A stretch of DNA of 64,000 bases from Sporobolomyces roseus (lineage: Eukaryota > Basidiomycota > Microbotryomycetes > Sporidiobolales > Sporidiobolaceae): the NCBI GenBank assembly GCA_016617785.1, contig JADILM010000009.1:1-64000 (forward strand), given 5' to 3'. Numbering within the stretch: the first letter of the stretch is position 1; each line of letters starts with the position of its first letter. The notes under the pieces were generated by a model, which did no database searches, had not been told where the DNA came from, and saw nothing but the letters and a program-made list of their open reading frames with translations. Below are positions 38,915-50,276 of this stretch, one piece after another. Position numbers and translations under genes: made by a program.

Positions 38915-39400
38915 TGATTGATTCGAAGGTTCGGAGAGAGTGGAGGTAATTCGGTTAGAATTGGCGAATGGAAGTAATGCCGATACTCCTGATAGCGTAC
39001 TCTGCACGTACTGGCGGGCTAAAAGGTGTTCGAGAGTCGTCGAGAGGGTGGTGTCGGAGATGAGAAAGAGCGAGAAGAGGACAGCTGAGACTGCAGCTAG
39101 GAGAGCTGCTGTGGTTGTTGTGAGTCGTCCGATGATTGTCGATTAGCTTGGTGAGCGATGCGGGCGAAGTGTAAGCGAAGTCATTGATGAGGTGAGATGG
39201 TCGAGCCAAAAAAGGAAATCGAAGTGAAGTTGCGTTGAGTAAGCGGATCGAGAAGTTGGATAAGCGACACTGAAGCTTTGTCAGAAGGACGAGTTTGTCG
39301 GGGTGAAATGAGTTCTCAAGGAAGGTAGGCGGACATCAAGTTCGACTTTGTACGAAGTATCGGGCGAAAGTCGACGAGTTGCGAAATCGGCGTTGCAGCC

Positions 39401-40129
39401 TCAGATACCTCCAAACGATGCATGACGTCTATTCCTGGTGAGATGAAGATACGTCGTATGATATGGAGCAGAGCACGAGCTATTCGAATCAAGCGAGTCG
39501 AGAGGGTGCGATAAACCGAATGTATCGAAGATTGTCGCTTGCGAAATCATGCTCGAACGGAATCCCGGCGGTATCAGCTGTTGCAGCAACGTAGCTCGAC
39601 TGCTCGAGTGCGATCGACACGAAGGTAAGCCGTCAAAGTGGACTGGATCGTAGCCAGCGAGACTGAAGAGAGTGATCGCTTTTTCGACGAAATCGTCGTG
39701 GTGAGGCCCAAGATTCGCCAATCCAGCGAGGCCTGAAGCCAGATAAAAGTCTGAAGGGCCATACTGTAAGCCTGGTGCGATATCACCACGTAGCAATGCG
39801 ATTTGACTCCCTTATTCCCTCTTGACGAGCGATTCCTGTCCTCCCGCGCAACTCCGAAACAATAAAGCTGCATCGGAAGGCCTCCAGCCCTTACACGTCC
39901 CATTCGCGACCATTGCTCGACCGTCTTCATGAGTGATTGAAGGCTTATAGACCGAAGTTGAGTGAGAGATCGAAAGAGAGCGAAATGGGCGAAATGAAAG
40001 CTTGTGGGGGACGAGTCGTATAGGTGGAGCGATTAAAGAGGTCTCAAGCTCTAATCGAGCACATCTTGTCTGTCTATCGATGTGGTAAGAGCTAAAGAGA
40101 TCAAGATTTGTTTCTTCTTTTTTGACCAT
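39401..40129 (-). pseudogene. Unrecognised ORF pair in one frame split by TAA
   Basis: On the minus strand a frame (40129-39812) ending LLFRSCAGGQESLVKRE stops at TAA (39812-39814). It continues in the same frame as IALLRGDIAPGLQYGPSD...SLAGYDPVHFDG to a stop at 39401. The second part is clearly protein-like but has no ATG early enough of its own. A possible start is the ATG of MVANGTCKGWRPSD near 39915. No domain recognised. It lies head-on to gene D and in tandem with the dioxygenase gene. Either a Gln codon has become TAA or introns were missed. Confidence 0.3.
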
Positions 40130-40168
40130 TCACTTCGCCCGACTCGACCTATTCAGCACTCGCTGAAC

Positions 40169-41690
40169 ATGGCTTCGCTCAACATACTCCCTCCAGAACT
40201 CAAGCTAGCCATCGCGCAACGGATAGAGGACAGCGACGCAGCCTGGCGCTCTTTGAGGGAAAGATCAATTCTTGGAACAGCGGGAACACCATGGGCTGGC
40301 TGGATAGGACGCTCGATGCAGGCAATGTCGGAAGTGAATCATGAATGGAGAGTATTGATAAATCCTCATCTATTTGAGCAAGTTTTCCCAAGTCTTCCTT
40401 TCGAAATCGTTTCTTTTTTTCGCTGACAGACCCTCGTTCGTGTTTGTAGAGCGCTGTATTCGAGATTAGTAGCATAACATACGACCGCGACATCTACAAC
40501 TTCATGGAATCCCTCAGCATACGATCTATCGACCGCAATTCGCTAAATTATGCACTCCCTGGTCTGATTGAGCGTAAACCTTCGCCGCATCTCTCTTCCG
40601 AACAGCAAAATGATGTGCTACTTCCAGGAACTGATATGGCAGTTGGAACCCCGTCGGATTCCCGAACGAGGTTGGAGATTTCTTTTCGAAGGTCCAGCAA
40701 GTCACGGACTGGGACATTTCGGTGGACGACCTCAATGACGCTGCGAGATTCATGTTGATGCTACCTTCGCATAACACATCTCTCGCAATCCGACTCACGA
40801 GCCGGAACTACTTCGATCGAGGTGACGACTTCTTCCTCGACATTTTGGGCGAATGCGATTACCTCGAGTCGCTCGTCCTCTCGCACATCTCGAGGAGTCC
40901 TGGAACTCACGAGGAGTATATCCACAGCCACTTTCCCTTCCGACGCACTCTCACTTCCCTCGAACTCTCAACTCCGAATGATCACCTTCGACCGATCAAT
41001 CTCGAATTCGCTCACCTCTTCCCAAACCTTCGATCTCTTCGTCTCGTCAGCTCAGGAACCATCGATATCGGTCCGATGGAAACTCCTCTCACCTTTCATC
41101 ATCTATCGGATCTAGAACTCCGCAATCCCACACTGCAACACACCGATTTGGTCCTCTCTTGCCTCGATCTGCCAGCAGTAACACGGCTCGGTATCGAAGC
41201 ATGCTCACCTTCAAGCAATATCGGTTTCTCTGCGGAGGAGGTTCCTAGAGTCATGAAATCGTTTCGATCGCATCTCGAAAGATTTGGAGGAACTCTCCGA
41301 ACTCTTTCTCTCGACTTGGAGACGCGCGCATCCGACAAATTCCTCGCGAACGTCGCAACTCGAACTGGACGAACTCTCTTCACCGTCCATCCTTCCATCA
41401 GTCTCGACAAACCCGCTTCATTTCCCTCCCCTTCGACCATTTCTAAACAACTTGCGCTCGACGAGGAAGAAGAGGAGGAGGAGGTGGATCTCCCCCATCT
41501 CTAGGAAGTTCTGCTTGACGATACGCAAGCGATGCTGAGATGGATGAGCGAAAGAGTCGAGAAAATGAGGGAAGTCGACGACAGAAGGGGAGCGGTGGAG
41601 ATGTGGTATTCCTTGCGGGAGATGCGTCAGCTCAAGATATGGCTAGAAGGTTGATGTGGAAACCTCGAGTGAGTACACGCTCTTCTGCAA
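40169..41690 (+). pseudogene. F-box-like/LRR protein, family member D, with frameshift and stop
   Basis: The N-terminus (MASLNILPPELKLAIAQRIE) is the family box, and the family intron follows LFEQ at about 40384. After the second exon begins (SAVFEISSI...), the frame must change between about 40560 and 40680 to reach FFSKVQQVTDWDISVDD, the equivalent of ITEWDV in other members. The LRR region then runs to TAG at 41502-41504. Beyond the TAG the same frame encodes MLRWMSERVEKMREVDD...QLKIWLEG, the usual family C-terminus. Thus two lesions separate it from an intact gene. A short intron could hide the first, but the TAG cannot be explained that way. Products would lack the C-terminal helix. Confidence 0.65.
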
Positions 41691-41960
41691 TTGCTGCAAT
41701 TGTTTTTGCTCAACAGAAAATCTGACTTTACTTTCATTTTTTTCTCAAAAAAGTTTCACCACTCAACCTCTCTCTCTCACCGACTTCTGCCTTCATCATT
41801 CCTCCATCTCGACACCTCATCGTAAAGTAGCGACTTTCTCAGCCAACAATCAAATCTACAATTGTTCAGCCCCCTTCCCGTTTCGGCTCCACTTCCCTCA
41901 AATCCCTCTTTCTTTCCTTCCTTTCACTTTCTCCTTTCCTCAACACGAATCACCCTCATC

Positions 41961-43499
41961 ATGCCCTTCCAATCACTTCCAACCGAAGTCAAACAGCTCA
42001 TCATCGACGAAGCTGCGGCATCCGATCGATTGTACCAAAGTTTGCACAAGGAGGATAAGGAGAAGAAGCGGGCTCGATCACAGCATCTGATCTTTCCTCC
42101 TCGACCTCGACCATCCGAGGATATCACTCCACCAGTCTCGGTTCGTCGTGGAAAGGCGGTTTCGGCGTTGTCGTTGGCTTCGCGAGAATTGAGGGAGCTT
42201 TCGGTCAAATATTTGTTCGAAGTCAGTTGAACTTTTCATCCTTTGGTTGCGACTATGCTGATTCGACTTTTCTCTGAGTAGACCTACCCCTTGGAGGGAA
42301 ATCTGAATCCCAGATCCTTCAAATTGAGTGAACCTGCAAATTCTGCGGTAACTCGGCTCCTCGATTTTGATGGCGGACGACTCGGATCGTACGGATTCGG
42401 CGTCTATGGCGCTGAGGTCATTGCTGCTCTTCCGAACCTGCGGAGACTGGCGATTCGCGATCTCCAGAAGGATCAAACCCTTGAGCCCGAACACAAGGAG
42501 CCCGAACGCAAGAAGCGTAGATTGGAGGAAGCGACGAAGAACATTTCCGAGTGGGAACTGAGCTTCAGCAACGTGTCGGGACAAGGCCAGGTCGCTAGAT
42601 TACTTCGCTTGCATCCTACAATACTTGACTATATCTCGATCAATCAGGACGTTTACGGCGACAAACCTTTCTTCGACAACGAAACCGACCCAACTCTACT
42701 TCGAGCTCTTTCGAACTGTCCAAACCTCACCAAGCTCCTTCTATCAAGTACGCGCCATCGACATCGGCATGCTAACGAGAGAAGGGAATCATCGACGGTG
42801 CCAAACTTCGCGGCAGCTCTCTCAACCAACTTCCTCTTCCGCAACACTCTCACTTCCCTCTCCCTCTCCCGCCGTTCCGAAGTCGACTTCTCTACACCCA
42901 TTGATGCTTCCTTCCTCACTCTCGCCTCGTCCTTTCCCAACCTCACCCATCTCCGACTCGAAGCAGAAGGACACATCATCGACGACTCCCCTTTCGCTAT
43001 CACCGGTTCATTCTCCTTCCCTTCCCTCCGTTCACTCGAGATCTCCCTTCATCTCTTTTCATCGACAATCAGACTACTCAACACACTCTCCCTTCCCTCT
43101 ATTCGACTCCTCAGCCTCACCTTTGAGGGTAACAAGATCACTACGGGCTATTTCGACCCCTCTCTTCTCGCTGAACCCCTCTCTCGACTCGACTCGACAC
43201 TCACGATCCTCGACCTCGCATCGACGCACCCGCTCTATCGAACCGAACTCGACTCTCTCGCCAAACGAACCCTGCCTCGATGTCGCGTTCGAACGAAGTG
43301 GGAGGAAGGAGATGTACGCGGCGATTCAACGTTGGAGGAGTCGGAGCTGGATAGTACGGTCAATGAAGCGAAGAAATATGCGGACTGGATCATCGGCGAG
43401 GCGGAAAGAGCGAGGAAGGATGGGAGTTTGACGGCTGCGAAAGATTTACTGAATAGCTTGAAGGAGGTGAAAGCGAGGAAGAAGTGGATGGATATGTGA
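41961..43499 (+). CDS. F-box-like/LRR protein, family member E
   Basis: Exon 1 (41961-42221) begins MPFQSLPTEVKQLIIDEA and carries a basic, Arg/Lys-rich insert before SLASRELRELSVKYLFE. The intron (42222-42281, GTCAGT donor) is at the family position. Exon 2 (42282-43499) starts TYPLEGNL and has LPNLRRLAI, ISEWELSF, then LRR-like units (LTSLSLSR, LTHLRLEA, LRSLEISL, IRLLSLTF) and a family-type C-terminus (KYADWIIGEAERARKDGSL...RKKWMDM). Open throughout. It is transcribed in tandem with D and F. Function unknown beyond likely F-box-like adaptor. Confidence 0.75.
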
Positions 43500-43639
43500 A
43501 CTCTGACTGGCGACGGCGATGTGGAAGAGGAGGAGGAGAGAGTGGATTATCGATTCGAGGGCGACAGATGAAAGGTGAGCGTCGAACGAGTTGCTGTAGT
43601 CTCCTGAAAATTTACATCACTTGCATGCACTATTCTCGT

Positions 43640-45720
43640 TGAAACTACCATCGAGAATCAATTGAAGCTGTCAAGTTCTGAAGAAGGACTTGCGAATTCG
43701 ACTTGCGAAATCTTCTGGTTCTCACCAAAAAGTGCTTCTCACCTCGACTTTGCTCCGATCGCCTCAGATCTCGGCCGAACAAGCATTCAGCTATTGTGAT
43801 CATACTCCAAGTGGTCTCGACCTGTTCAGGTGAGTTGGCTTTCTTCAGTCTCGATTCGAGCGGGGGAAAGTTGGAGGAGCGAAAGATCAACGAGTACTAG
43901 CTGGAGACGCACAAGGCTGGCACGGCAGGATGGCTCATACTCTGAAGACATGCTAAGCTAGTCAGCGTGCTATTAGGAGTGGCTGTCGCTGTTCTCCTCC
44001 CTCATCATTTAATCTTGATCTCGAGATGGTATGCAGCTCGCTGACGATGCGCTCTTCTTGCTTGAACAGACCATTGCGAACCTTAGACTGTCTTAGAGCT
44101 ACTTTGCTGCTATCCTCGTCCTTCTCACCACTCCTCTCGAATCTCGATATGTCGTTTAATTCTCTTCCCACCGAAATCAAGCAACTCGTAGTCTCCCACA
44201 CTCACGAAATGGACATGAAATGGCGCAAACGTCAAGTTGAGATCAAAGCCTCGGGGAGCTCGACTGTCAAGAATTGGAAAGTAAAAGGCATCGACGCTTT
44301 CTCGAAAGTCAACAAAGAGTGTCGACAGCTCTCACTACGCTACTTGATCACAGTCAGTACCATCTCAGACTCCTCTGACGACAAGATCATACATAAGGCT
44401 GACTGATGACCCTTCTGCAACCAAATGTAGACGCTCAAAGCTTCGAAAGCGCAAGACCCGATCTTCGAAAGTTCCATTCTAGGCACTCCCCTCGCAGACC
44501 TCGTCACTACATTCAAGATTGAACAACGCACTTCTCTCGACTCACTCTCGACCATCGTCCAGTACATCCTTCCTCGGCTCCCGAATCTTCGTCGAATTCA
44601 TGTTCCCAATTATCGACCACTCGCAATCTTGTCGCCAGTCAACACCGGTCGTGCTGCTGAGCATCGATGGGATCGACAACCTTTCGTACTTCGCACGTTC
44701 GCTGAATTTGTCAGGAAGCAGATTACGGAATGGGACGTCGAAATCACGCCGAAAATCGACCTCGCTTCTCTCGTTCTCTCCAGTCCATCGACTTTGAGAT
44801 CTCTCACAATAAGATCAAGCCTTCAGAATCAAAGCTACATCGTCGAAACTGTCGATTCACCTCTCGCAACTCTCCTCATCAATTGCTCTTGCCTCGAGAC
44901 TCTCAAGATCGTATCTCGTGCAAGTCCCACTTCTTCACAAGCTACTCTACCCTTCGTCCACCCTCTCGTCATCTCCGCTCGCTATCCCTGCTATCACACC
45001 CTCACTTCCCTTTGTCTCTCTGTCGGGAAGGGAACATCGGCCTACATCGACATTGCAGCTCTCCACTTCGCAGGCGAGTTTCAGCATCTCACGCATCTTC
45101 ATCTCGAAGGCCCCTTCGCTCTTTCTACTTCGATTGGTGTCCCCAGATGCAACATGCCGCATCTTCAACATCTTGAGCTCGTCGTCGAAGATCTCGAATC
45201 AGTTGAAGACGTTTTGAGCGGTACAAGCCTACCTCTCATTCGACGCATCGATATTTCATTCCCCGATTCTTCCGACGCCATCGCACGGGAGGCTCATCAA
45301 TTGCCGTCCATCCTCCAAAGTATCGTCGACGAGATCCTAGCCTGCTCGAAAACTCTACGACATTTAGCCCTGAACTCCTCTGTCGGCCTCTATCAAGATG
45401 ATCTCGACTTCATGATCACACATCTCTCCCGCACCTCGATCACCGTCGAAACGACCTGGCGACTCGGAGCGGCAGAAACACGAGCTTTACCAGATTGTCA
45501 AGTCCTCGATCCGGACGACGAAGAGGTTCCATCGAGTTCGACGCTATTGAAGGTTGTTGGTGGTAGTATTCGAGAGACGAGTGAATGGATTGTGAAGGAA
45601 GCGGAAGCGATCGAGAGGGAGGGCGATTTGAACGGGATGAAAAGTTTGGTCGATGCGTTGAGCAAGGTCAGGGATTTGCGGGACTATTTGGAGGCATGAG
45701 GAAGTCGCGAAGTCATTGTG
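43640..45720. repeat. Left arm of second inverted repeat (gene F and upstream flank)
   Basis: Gene F and about 500 bp of its upstream flank reappear reversed at 52490-54560. For example CTGGAGACGCACAAGGCTGG at about 43901 is found as its complement near 54300-54325. The two copies are near-identical in coding and flanking parts. The spacer between arms is about 6.8 kb and contains MED4, PAM16, a membrane protein gene and gene G. Confidence 0.85.
44149..45699 (+). CDS. F-box-like/LRR protein, family member F
   Basis: Exon 1 (44149-44352) encodes MSFNSLPTEIKQLVVSHTHE, a Lys-rich spacer, and FSKVNKECRQLSLRYLIT. The intron lies at the family position (44353-44430). Exon 2 (44431-45699) starts TLKASKAQDPIFE and has ILPRLPNLRRIHVP, QITEWDVEI, LRR-like units (LETLKIVS, LTSLCLSV, LTHLHLEG, LQHLELVV) and the C-terminal helix WIVKEAEAIEREGDLNGMKS. 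It is open to TGA at 45697. It is the intact partner of the broken copy H in the second inverted repeat. No substrate can be inferred. Confidence 0.78.
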
Positions 45721-46315
45721 AGGTCAGCTAGGATTGTTGAGGCGGCGAAGGTTGGAACGGTTGAAGTCAATGGATCTGAGCGAGGAAGACTTTGCGACGG
45801 AATAGAGAAAGCACAGAGAACGCTTTGCCCTGTGAATACAGACAAGAATGGTTCACTTTCCTTCCATATTGTGCATTTAAGAGAGGTAGCTCAACGATGA
45901 TTGTGCGAAGTTTCGATTTCGTCTTTTCAAATTGTTCTTCTACCAATTTTGACTTTCACCTCAACTCACTCAGATCGACTCCGGATCTCGCCTACGCAGT
46001 TGTTCAGCTAATATAGAAGTCGCACTCGCTCGAACGTCCCTCAAGGTGAGTGAAAGGGCTGAACAAAGAATTGAAAGAGAGGAAAAGTTGAGGGACCGGA
46101 TGGACGACGACAACGACGTGAAAGGCGGAGGAGCATTGCTGGGTCGGTCAGAAGTCCATCAAATGCCTTCCTGGAGGTGATCACGGAGACCTAGCAGCTC
46201 TAGTCGCTGATGTTGATTCTCATCATCAATCTCCATCTTTCAGCCGACCTTCCAGCTGACACATCTCCTTGAGTGCACAGATAGAGCTCTCTAATTCCGC
46301 TCGTGCCGAATAGCT
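45700..46315. other. Intergenic region, no gene seen
   Basis: 616 bp between gene F and MED4. Short overlapping frames only. The end is a normal leader to MED4. The border of the inverted repeat lies near its start. Confidence 0.4.
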
Positions 46316-47278
46316 ATGTCTGCCGCAACTCTCACGCTCTCCCCTGCTGAAATCGCCCAAATCCCTTCCCCCTCTCTTCCCATCGGTCCCCAAATCTCTC
46401 ACCTCCTATCTGAATTCACTTCCCTCTCGGTCCAACTATTCACGATCCTCTCTTCTCCCTCCTCCGCCTCGACTACTGCCCTAACTACACCAATCTATCT
46501 CTCCCTCTCATCACTCGACCAAAAACTCTCCTCCCTCCTCTCCCTCCTCGCACAACACCAACAAAAGCAATCCCGCATCAACTCCCTCGTATCGTCCCTT
46601 CGAACTCTCGACGAATCATGGCATTCCTCTGCCTCGACTCTACACAGCTGCATCTCCTCCCTCGATCCAATCATTTCCTCTGGTGCTCTCGATCGCTCTT
46701 CAATCTCCCTCGCATCGAACTCTACACTCACTTCAGAGTCTCTTCTATCGTACGCAAGGCTGTTGGCACCGTTCACTTCGGCTCCTCCTTCGAGTTTGTA
46801 CCCGCCGAGTGAGAAATTGAGGGGGATTGGAGCGACGGACCCGACGGGAAGGAGCTTACCTATCGGAGCTATACCACCGTTCCCTACTGAGGGTGTCATG
46901 AGAAGGGGAAGGTTACAATTCGGAAGAGATGAGGGGTTGGGTACTACGAACGAGATTGGAGGTAACTTTGCTCTCCCTCTTCATCATTTCTCTCCTGAAG
47001 CAGGAACTGATGAGCGGTTGTGCTTGGCTACAGCGAGGAAAGATGGACAAGATCTACATGGTACACCACCCCCGATCGGAGCCAACGAAGGAGGACAAGG
47101 ACAAGATTCGACTATGAACAGGTTACAATACGAAGCTAAACAATACGAGAACCAACAACAGAACGGCTCGAATGGAATGGTTTCAAACTTGAATGGGAAT
47201 GCTGGTGGAGGGGCGGATAGTGACGAGGAGGAAGAGGAACAGTTTGAATTCGATTTGGATTTGAATCCGGATTTGTAG
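46316..47278 (+). CDS. MED4: Mediator complex subunit 4
   Basis: Med4 is a middle-module subunit of Mediator, which links transcription factors to RNA polymerase II. The N-terminal ~130 residues are predicted helical (ISHLLSEFTSLSVQLFTIL, SLSSLDQKLSSLLSLLAQHQ). The diagnostic conserved block follows: LLSYARLLAPFTSAPPSSLYPP then IPPFPTEGVMRRGRL. The C-terminal half is low-complexity with an acidic terminus (SDEEEEEQFEFDLDLNPDL). The frame is open without splicing, but a 72-nt segment at 46962-47033 has GTAACT...CTACAG ends and a CTGAT branch-like site. It is probably an intron whose retention is frame-neutral. Spliced length would be 296 residues. Confidence 0.82.
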   Translation: MSAATLTLSPAEIAQIPSPSLPIGPQISHLLSEFTSLSVQLFTILSSPSSASTTALTTPIYLSLSSLDQKLSSLLSLLAQHQQKQSRINSLVSSLRTLDESWHSSASTLHSCISSLDPIISSGALDRSSISLASNSTLTSESLLSYARLLAPFTSAPPSSLYPPSEKLRGIGATDPTGRSLPIGAIPPFPTEGVMRRGRLQFGRDEGLGTTNEIGGNFALPLHHFSPEAGTDERLCLATARKDGQDLHGTPPPIGANEGGQGQDSTMNRLQYEAKQYENQQQNGSNGMVSNLNGNAGGGADSDEEEEEQFEFDLDLNPDL

Positions 47279-47495
47279 TGCGATACCTTTCTGTTTCAAA
47301 AGCTATGACATCCTTTGAGAGCATTTCGTCGTTGTCAACACGCTGCGTGCTAGATATTAGGCTTCTGTTGCGAATGGGCGAGAACAGTGATCTTGCGAAA
47401 TCTATTGATTACAAATGCTTGAATTAGGCTAGCAATTAGAAATATCTTCGGGTTTCTTCAATTCCAACTTTCACCGCTTTACTCTTCAAAACACG
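47279..47495. other. MED4 3' flank and PAM16 promoter
   Basis: 217 bp, comparatively AT-rich (TTAGGCTAGCAATTAGAAATATC near 47425), with the PAM16 ATG context AACACGATGG at its end. Confidence 0.35.
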
Positions 47496-48170
47496 ATGGT
47501 GAGCTGTTCTTGAGCTCTTAGTAGCTGTAGAGCACCTACTGAGCGTCTTCAGAGTGTTCACAGTCGGCACCACGAGTGATAGCCCAAGTAGTAATTTTAG
47601 GATCTCAAATTCTCGGTAAAGCCTTTGTACAAGCCTGGCGACAAGCTGCTCGTAGTACGTACTCTTCTATTCTTCCTTTCATCCTCTCTACTGACTCGTA
47701 GCTCGTTTGGTGTAGATGCGCGAGCTAGTGAAGGAATGGGAGGATCTGGAGCGGCAGGAGGAAGAGGGGGAGGAGCGAATGCGGATCCAGTTAGTAGACA
47801 ATTAGGAATGACTCTGGATGAGGCGGCGAATATCTTGAATGTCAAGAAACCGAGTGAAGCGTTCAAAGATTCGGAATTACAACAAATGTTGAAAGTACGC
47901 ACTATCTTCCTCTTCTCTCCCTCCTCTGTGATGTACGAAAGCTGATGGTAGGGGTGATGTGAATAGAATTTCGATCATTTGTTTGCGGCGAATAACCCGT
48001 TGACGAAGGAAGGCAAACCTCATTCGAGTCATTACTTGCAGTCAAAGATCGTTAGGGCGAAAGAGCGGATAGAGGCTGAGATCAAAGGTGGATTAGGTGG
48101 ATCAGGGGCTGCGGCGGAAGGAGCGGCGGGAGAGGCAGGAGCAGCACCAGAAGCGGCGAGGAAGGATTGA
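47496..48170 (+). CDS. PAM16: Mitochondrial import motor subunit Pam16/Tim16
   Basis: Pam16 is the J-like protein that pairs with Pam18 to regulate mtHsp70 in the presequence translocase motor on the matrix side of the inner membrane. Exons: 47496-47498 (ATG only), 47564-47654, 47716-47895 and 47967-48170. Exon 2 gives SAPRVIAQVVILGSQILGKA, the hydrophobic N-terminus. Exon 3 gives LGMTLDEAANILNV, the degenerate J-domain start. Exon 4 gives NFDHLFAANNPLTKEG and HYLQSKIVRAKERIEAEI. The C-terminus is an Ala/Gly-rich extension. The intron directly after the start codon is inferred from the good GTGAGC donor and CAG acceptor, which bring the conserved N-terminus in frame. The long Gly-rich insert after WRQAARN is unusual. 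Confidence 0.88.
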
Positions 48171-48555
48171 AGGATTATCAGTCAGAGAAATGGGTTACAT
48201 ATCATGAGGTTTCACGACTTGAGACGGAACAGACGGAATAGATGGATAGGGCAGGATCACAGTGGGATGAGGGAGGAGAGGCATAATCTTGTATTTTCTA
48301 TTCTTGTACTCTTTCATCGACTTACCCAACAACACACTGCAGCACACCACCAACCCCCACCTCCTCTCATAACATTCGTACTACTTGCAACATCGAGGAA
48401 GATACTCGTTTCTCTCGCCTTTCCCGCGAGAAACTGGACTCTTTTCGCAAATCAGGCACTGTTTGGAGAGATGGTTACTGACGATGCAAAACAGATTACT
48501 AACTACTGAGAATACTTCCTAACTTCCTACTGATCCCCCTTGCCCTCTCGTAGTC

Positions 48556-49912
48556 CTAGCGAATCGGTAAAGCACCAAACCTCCAAGCCTTACCACCCTC
48601 CAAACTCTCTCCCTCTCCCTCGCCCGCCGCCTCTGCAGCAACAACCAATCCCACTTGATCCCGAGGTACTGCTTTTGTCGGTTTCGATCCTGATGTTGAG
48701 GAGTACAGGGCTGCGAGTGAGAGTGAACGGGAGTGGGAGGTGTGAGTGGAGAGAATATTCGAGAGAAGTGAAGAGAAGGAAGGTGAAGCCTGTAGATCAA
48801 AGCTCCTCAAAACAAGTCAGTAGAGTCGACTTGAGTATAGAGGAGGAAGACGTACATTAGAAGGTAGAGAACGACCTATTCCAACAATCACAGTTCGTTT
48901 TCCCTCATTCCCATTCTCTTGCCTCTTCCTACCTCCGCCCAGAAGAGCCTCTCCATTGAACTCGATCTCTTCCTCGTCCTGTTTCTTTTGTCTATGATCC
49001 CCGTGTCGTAACTCATGCAAAACTTCTCCAACATCCCACCATTTCTCTTTCTCCCACGCATCGCCTTCCGTCGGTACTGGTAAAGCGATATAGCTTAGTC
49101 TGATTGCTTGATCGAGTGAAAGGGAAGAGAGGATTGATTCGAGGGAAGGAGGGAAGGTAAGGAGGGAGGACGAGACGGCGGGTACTCCGGAGGGTGGGTG
49201 GTGGGCGAAGGAGTTGAGGAGGGATTGAGTGAGCTTCGAGGCGGGGGGATGGGAGAGGAGGGAAGTGGTCGACAGTATGAGGTGTTGTGCTGATGTACTA
49301 TTGTGGGCGAGTGGAGATTAGTGGACTGTTTTCGAGCGAGAGGAGGAGAAAAGGGAATGCTTACGAGTAAGGAGCGATGAGAACGAGGTTGAGCGGTACA
49401 AGAGAGTTGATCTCCTGCCCGATACTCGATAAAGCAGCACTATCGAGATCTGTGAAGAAGAGGAAAGACTCACATTAGCTAGGCGAGAAACGAAGAATAA
49501 TGAAGATTTTCTCTTGCTCACCTTGTTCGAGGTAATAAACTGGTAAACCCTCTTTGATCCTATTCTCGTTGCCCGCCGCTTGAGTTCTCTTCTCCAGTTC
49601 TCTCCTGTGTCTCTTCAATTCCTTCTCCATCTCCCTCCCTCCCTCCTTACTTCCAAACCTCAACTGTTTCTCAATTTCCTCCTCCCACCTACTCTCGGGA
49701 CTGTCTTCATAGTTCTTCGATATGGGTACTGTAGATTGGTAGCGTTGAACTGATTGCCAGGTTTTAGATAATTCGGGATGAAGGAGTGAAGAGGAGAGGA
49801 AGGGGAGGCGAGAGACGATAGCGTAGGGTAGGTAGGAAGGTAGTCGAGGGTACAAGGCGCTTAGTAGTCCGAGTAGGAGCCCTAGGAAGAGCAATCGGAG
49901 GTTGGAATGCAT
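48556..49912 (-). CDS. Unrecognised membrane-anchored protein
   Basis: Four exons (49912-49522, 49449-49365, 49297-48856, 48789-48556) join in frame to about 383 residues. The N-terminus (LRLLFLGLLLGLLSALYPRL) is a hydrophobic signal anchor. A charged, probably coiled segment follows (EREMEKELKRHRRELEKR-like, residues about 95-115). The middle has GQEINSLVPLNLVLIAPYS and a segment with DVGEVLHELRHGD. The C-terminal part is SLSLAALYSSTSGSKPTK. The C-terminal tail is Gly/Glu-rich (EAAGEGEGESLEGGKAWRFG). I do not recognise the family. It is convergent with PAM16. Confidence 0.6.
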
Positions 49913-50276
49913 CGGGAGAGATGTAGAGATAAACTCGATCAGGAGAGTCGTACAATCGCTCGAAGGAGCTGAAGGGAGCTGTAGAGGTGTTGGAGCAATC
50001 TTGTTAACTATCTGAAGCTAATTCGACGCGTTCAAGAGTTGAGGTAGGAAGAGCCAGTTTTTGGGTGGAGCAAAGAGACAGATTTCGCCGAGTCGAATCA
50101 AGTCAATTAATCATAGACTCGTTCAAAGCGAGACAAGTGACAAAGCGATGTGTCAGACGGAGAGACGTTGCCCTCTCGCAACAAGATGATTTCGTTCTTC
50201 TCTCTCGCTTTCGCTTCGCAAAACTCGCACTTTCTCTACCACTCACAAGCAAGTTCCCATTCCACCGAGTCTGTAA
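49913..50276. other. Intergenic region, no gene seen
   Basis: 364 bp between the start of the membrane-anchored protein gene and the 3' end of gene G. No supported ORF. Confidence 0.35.
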
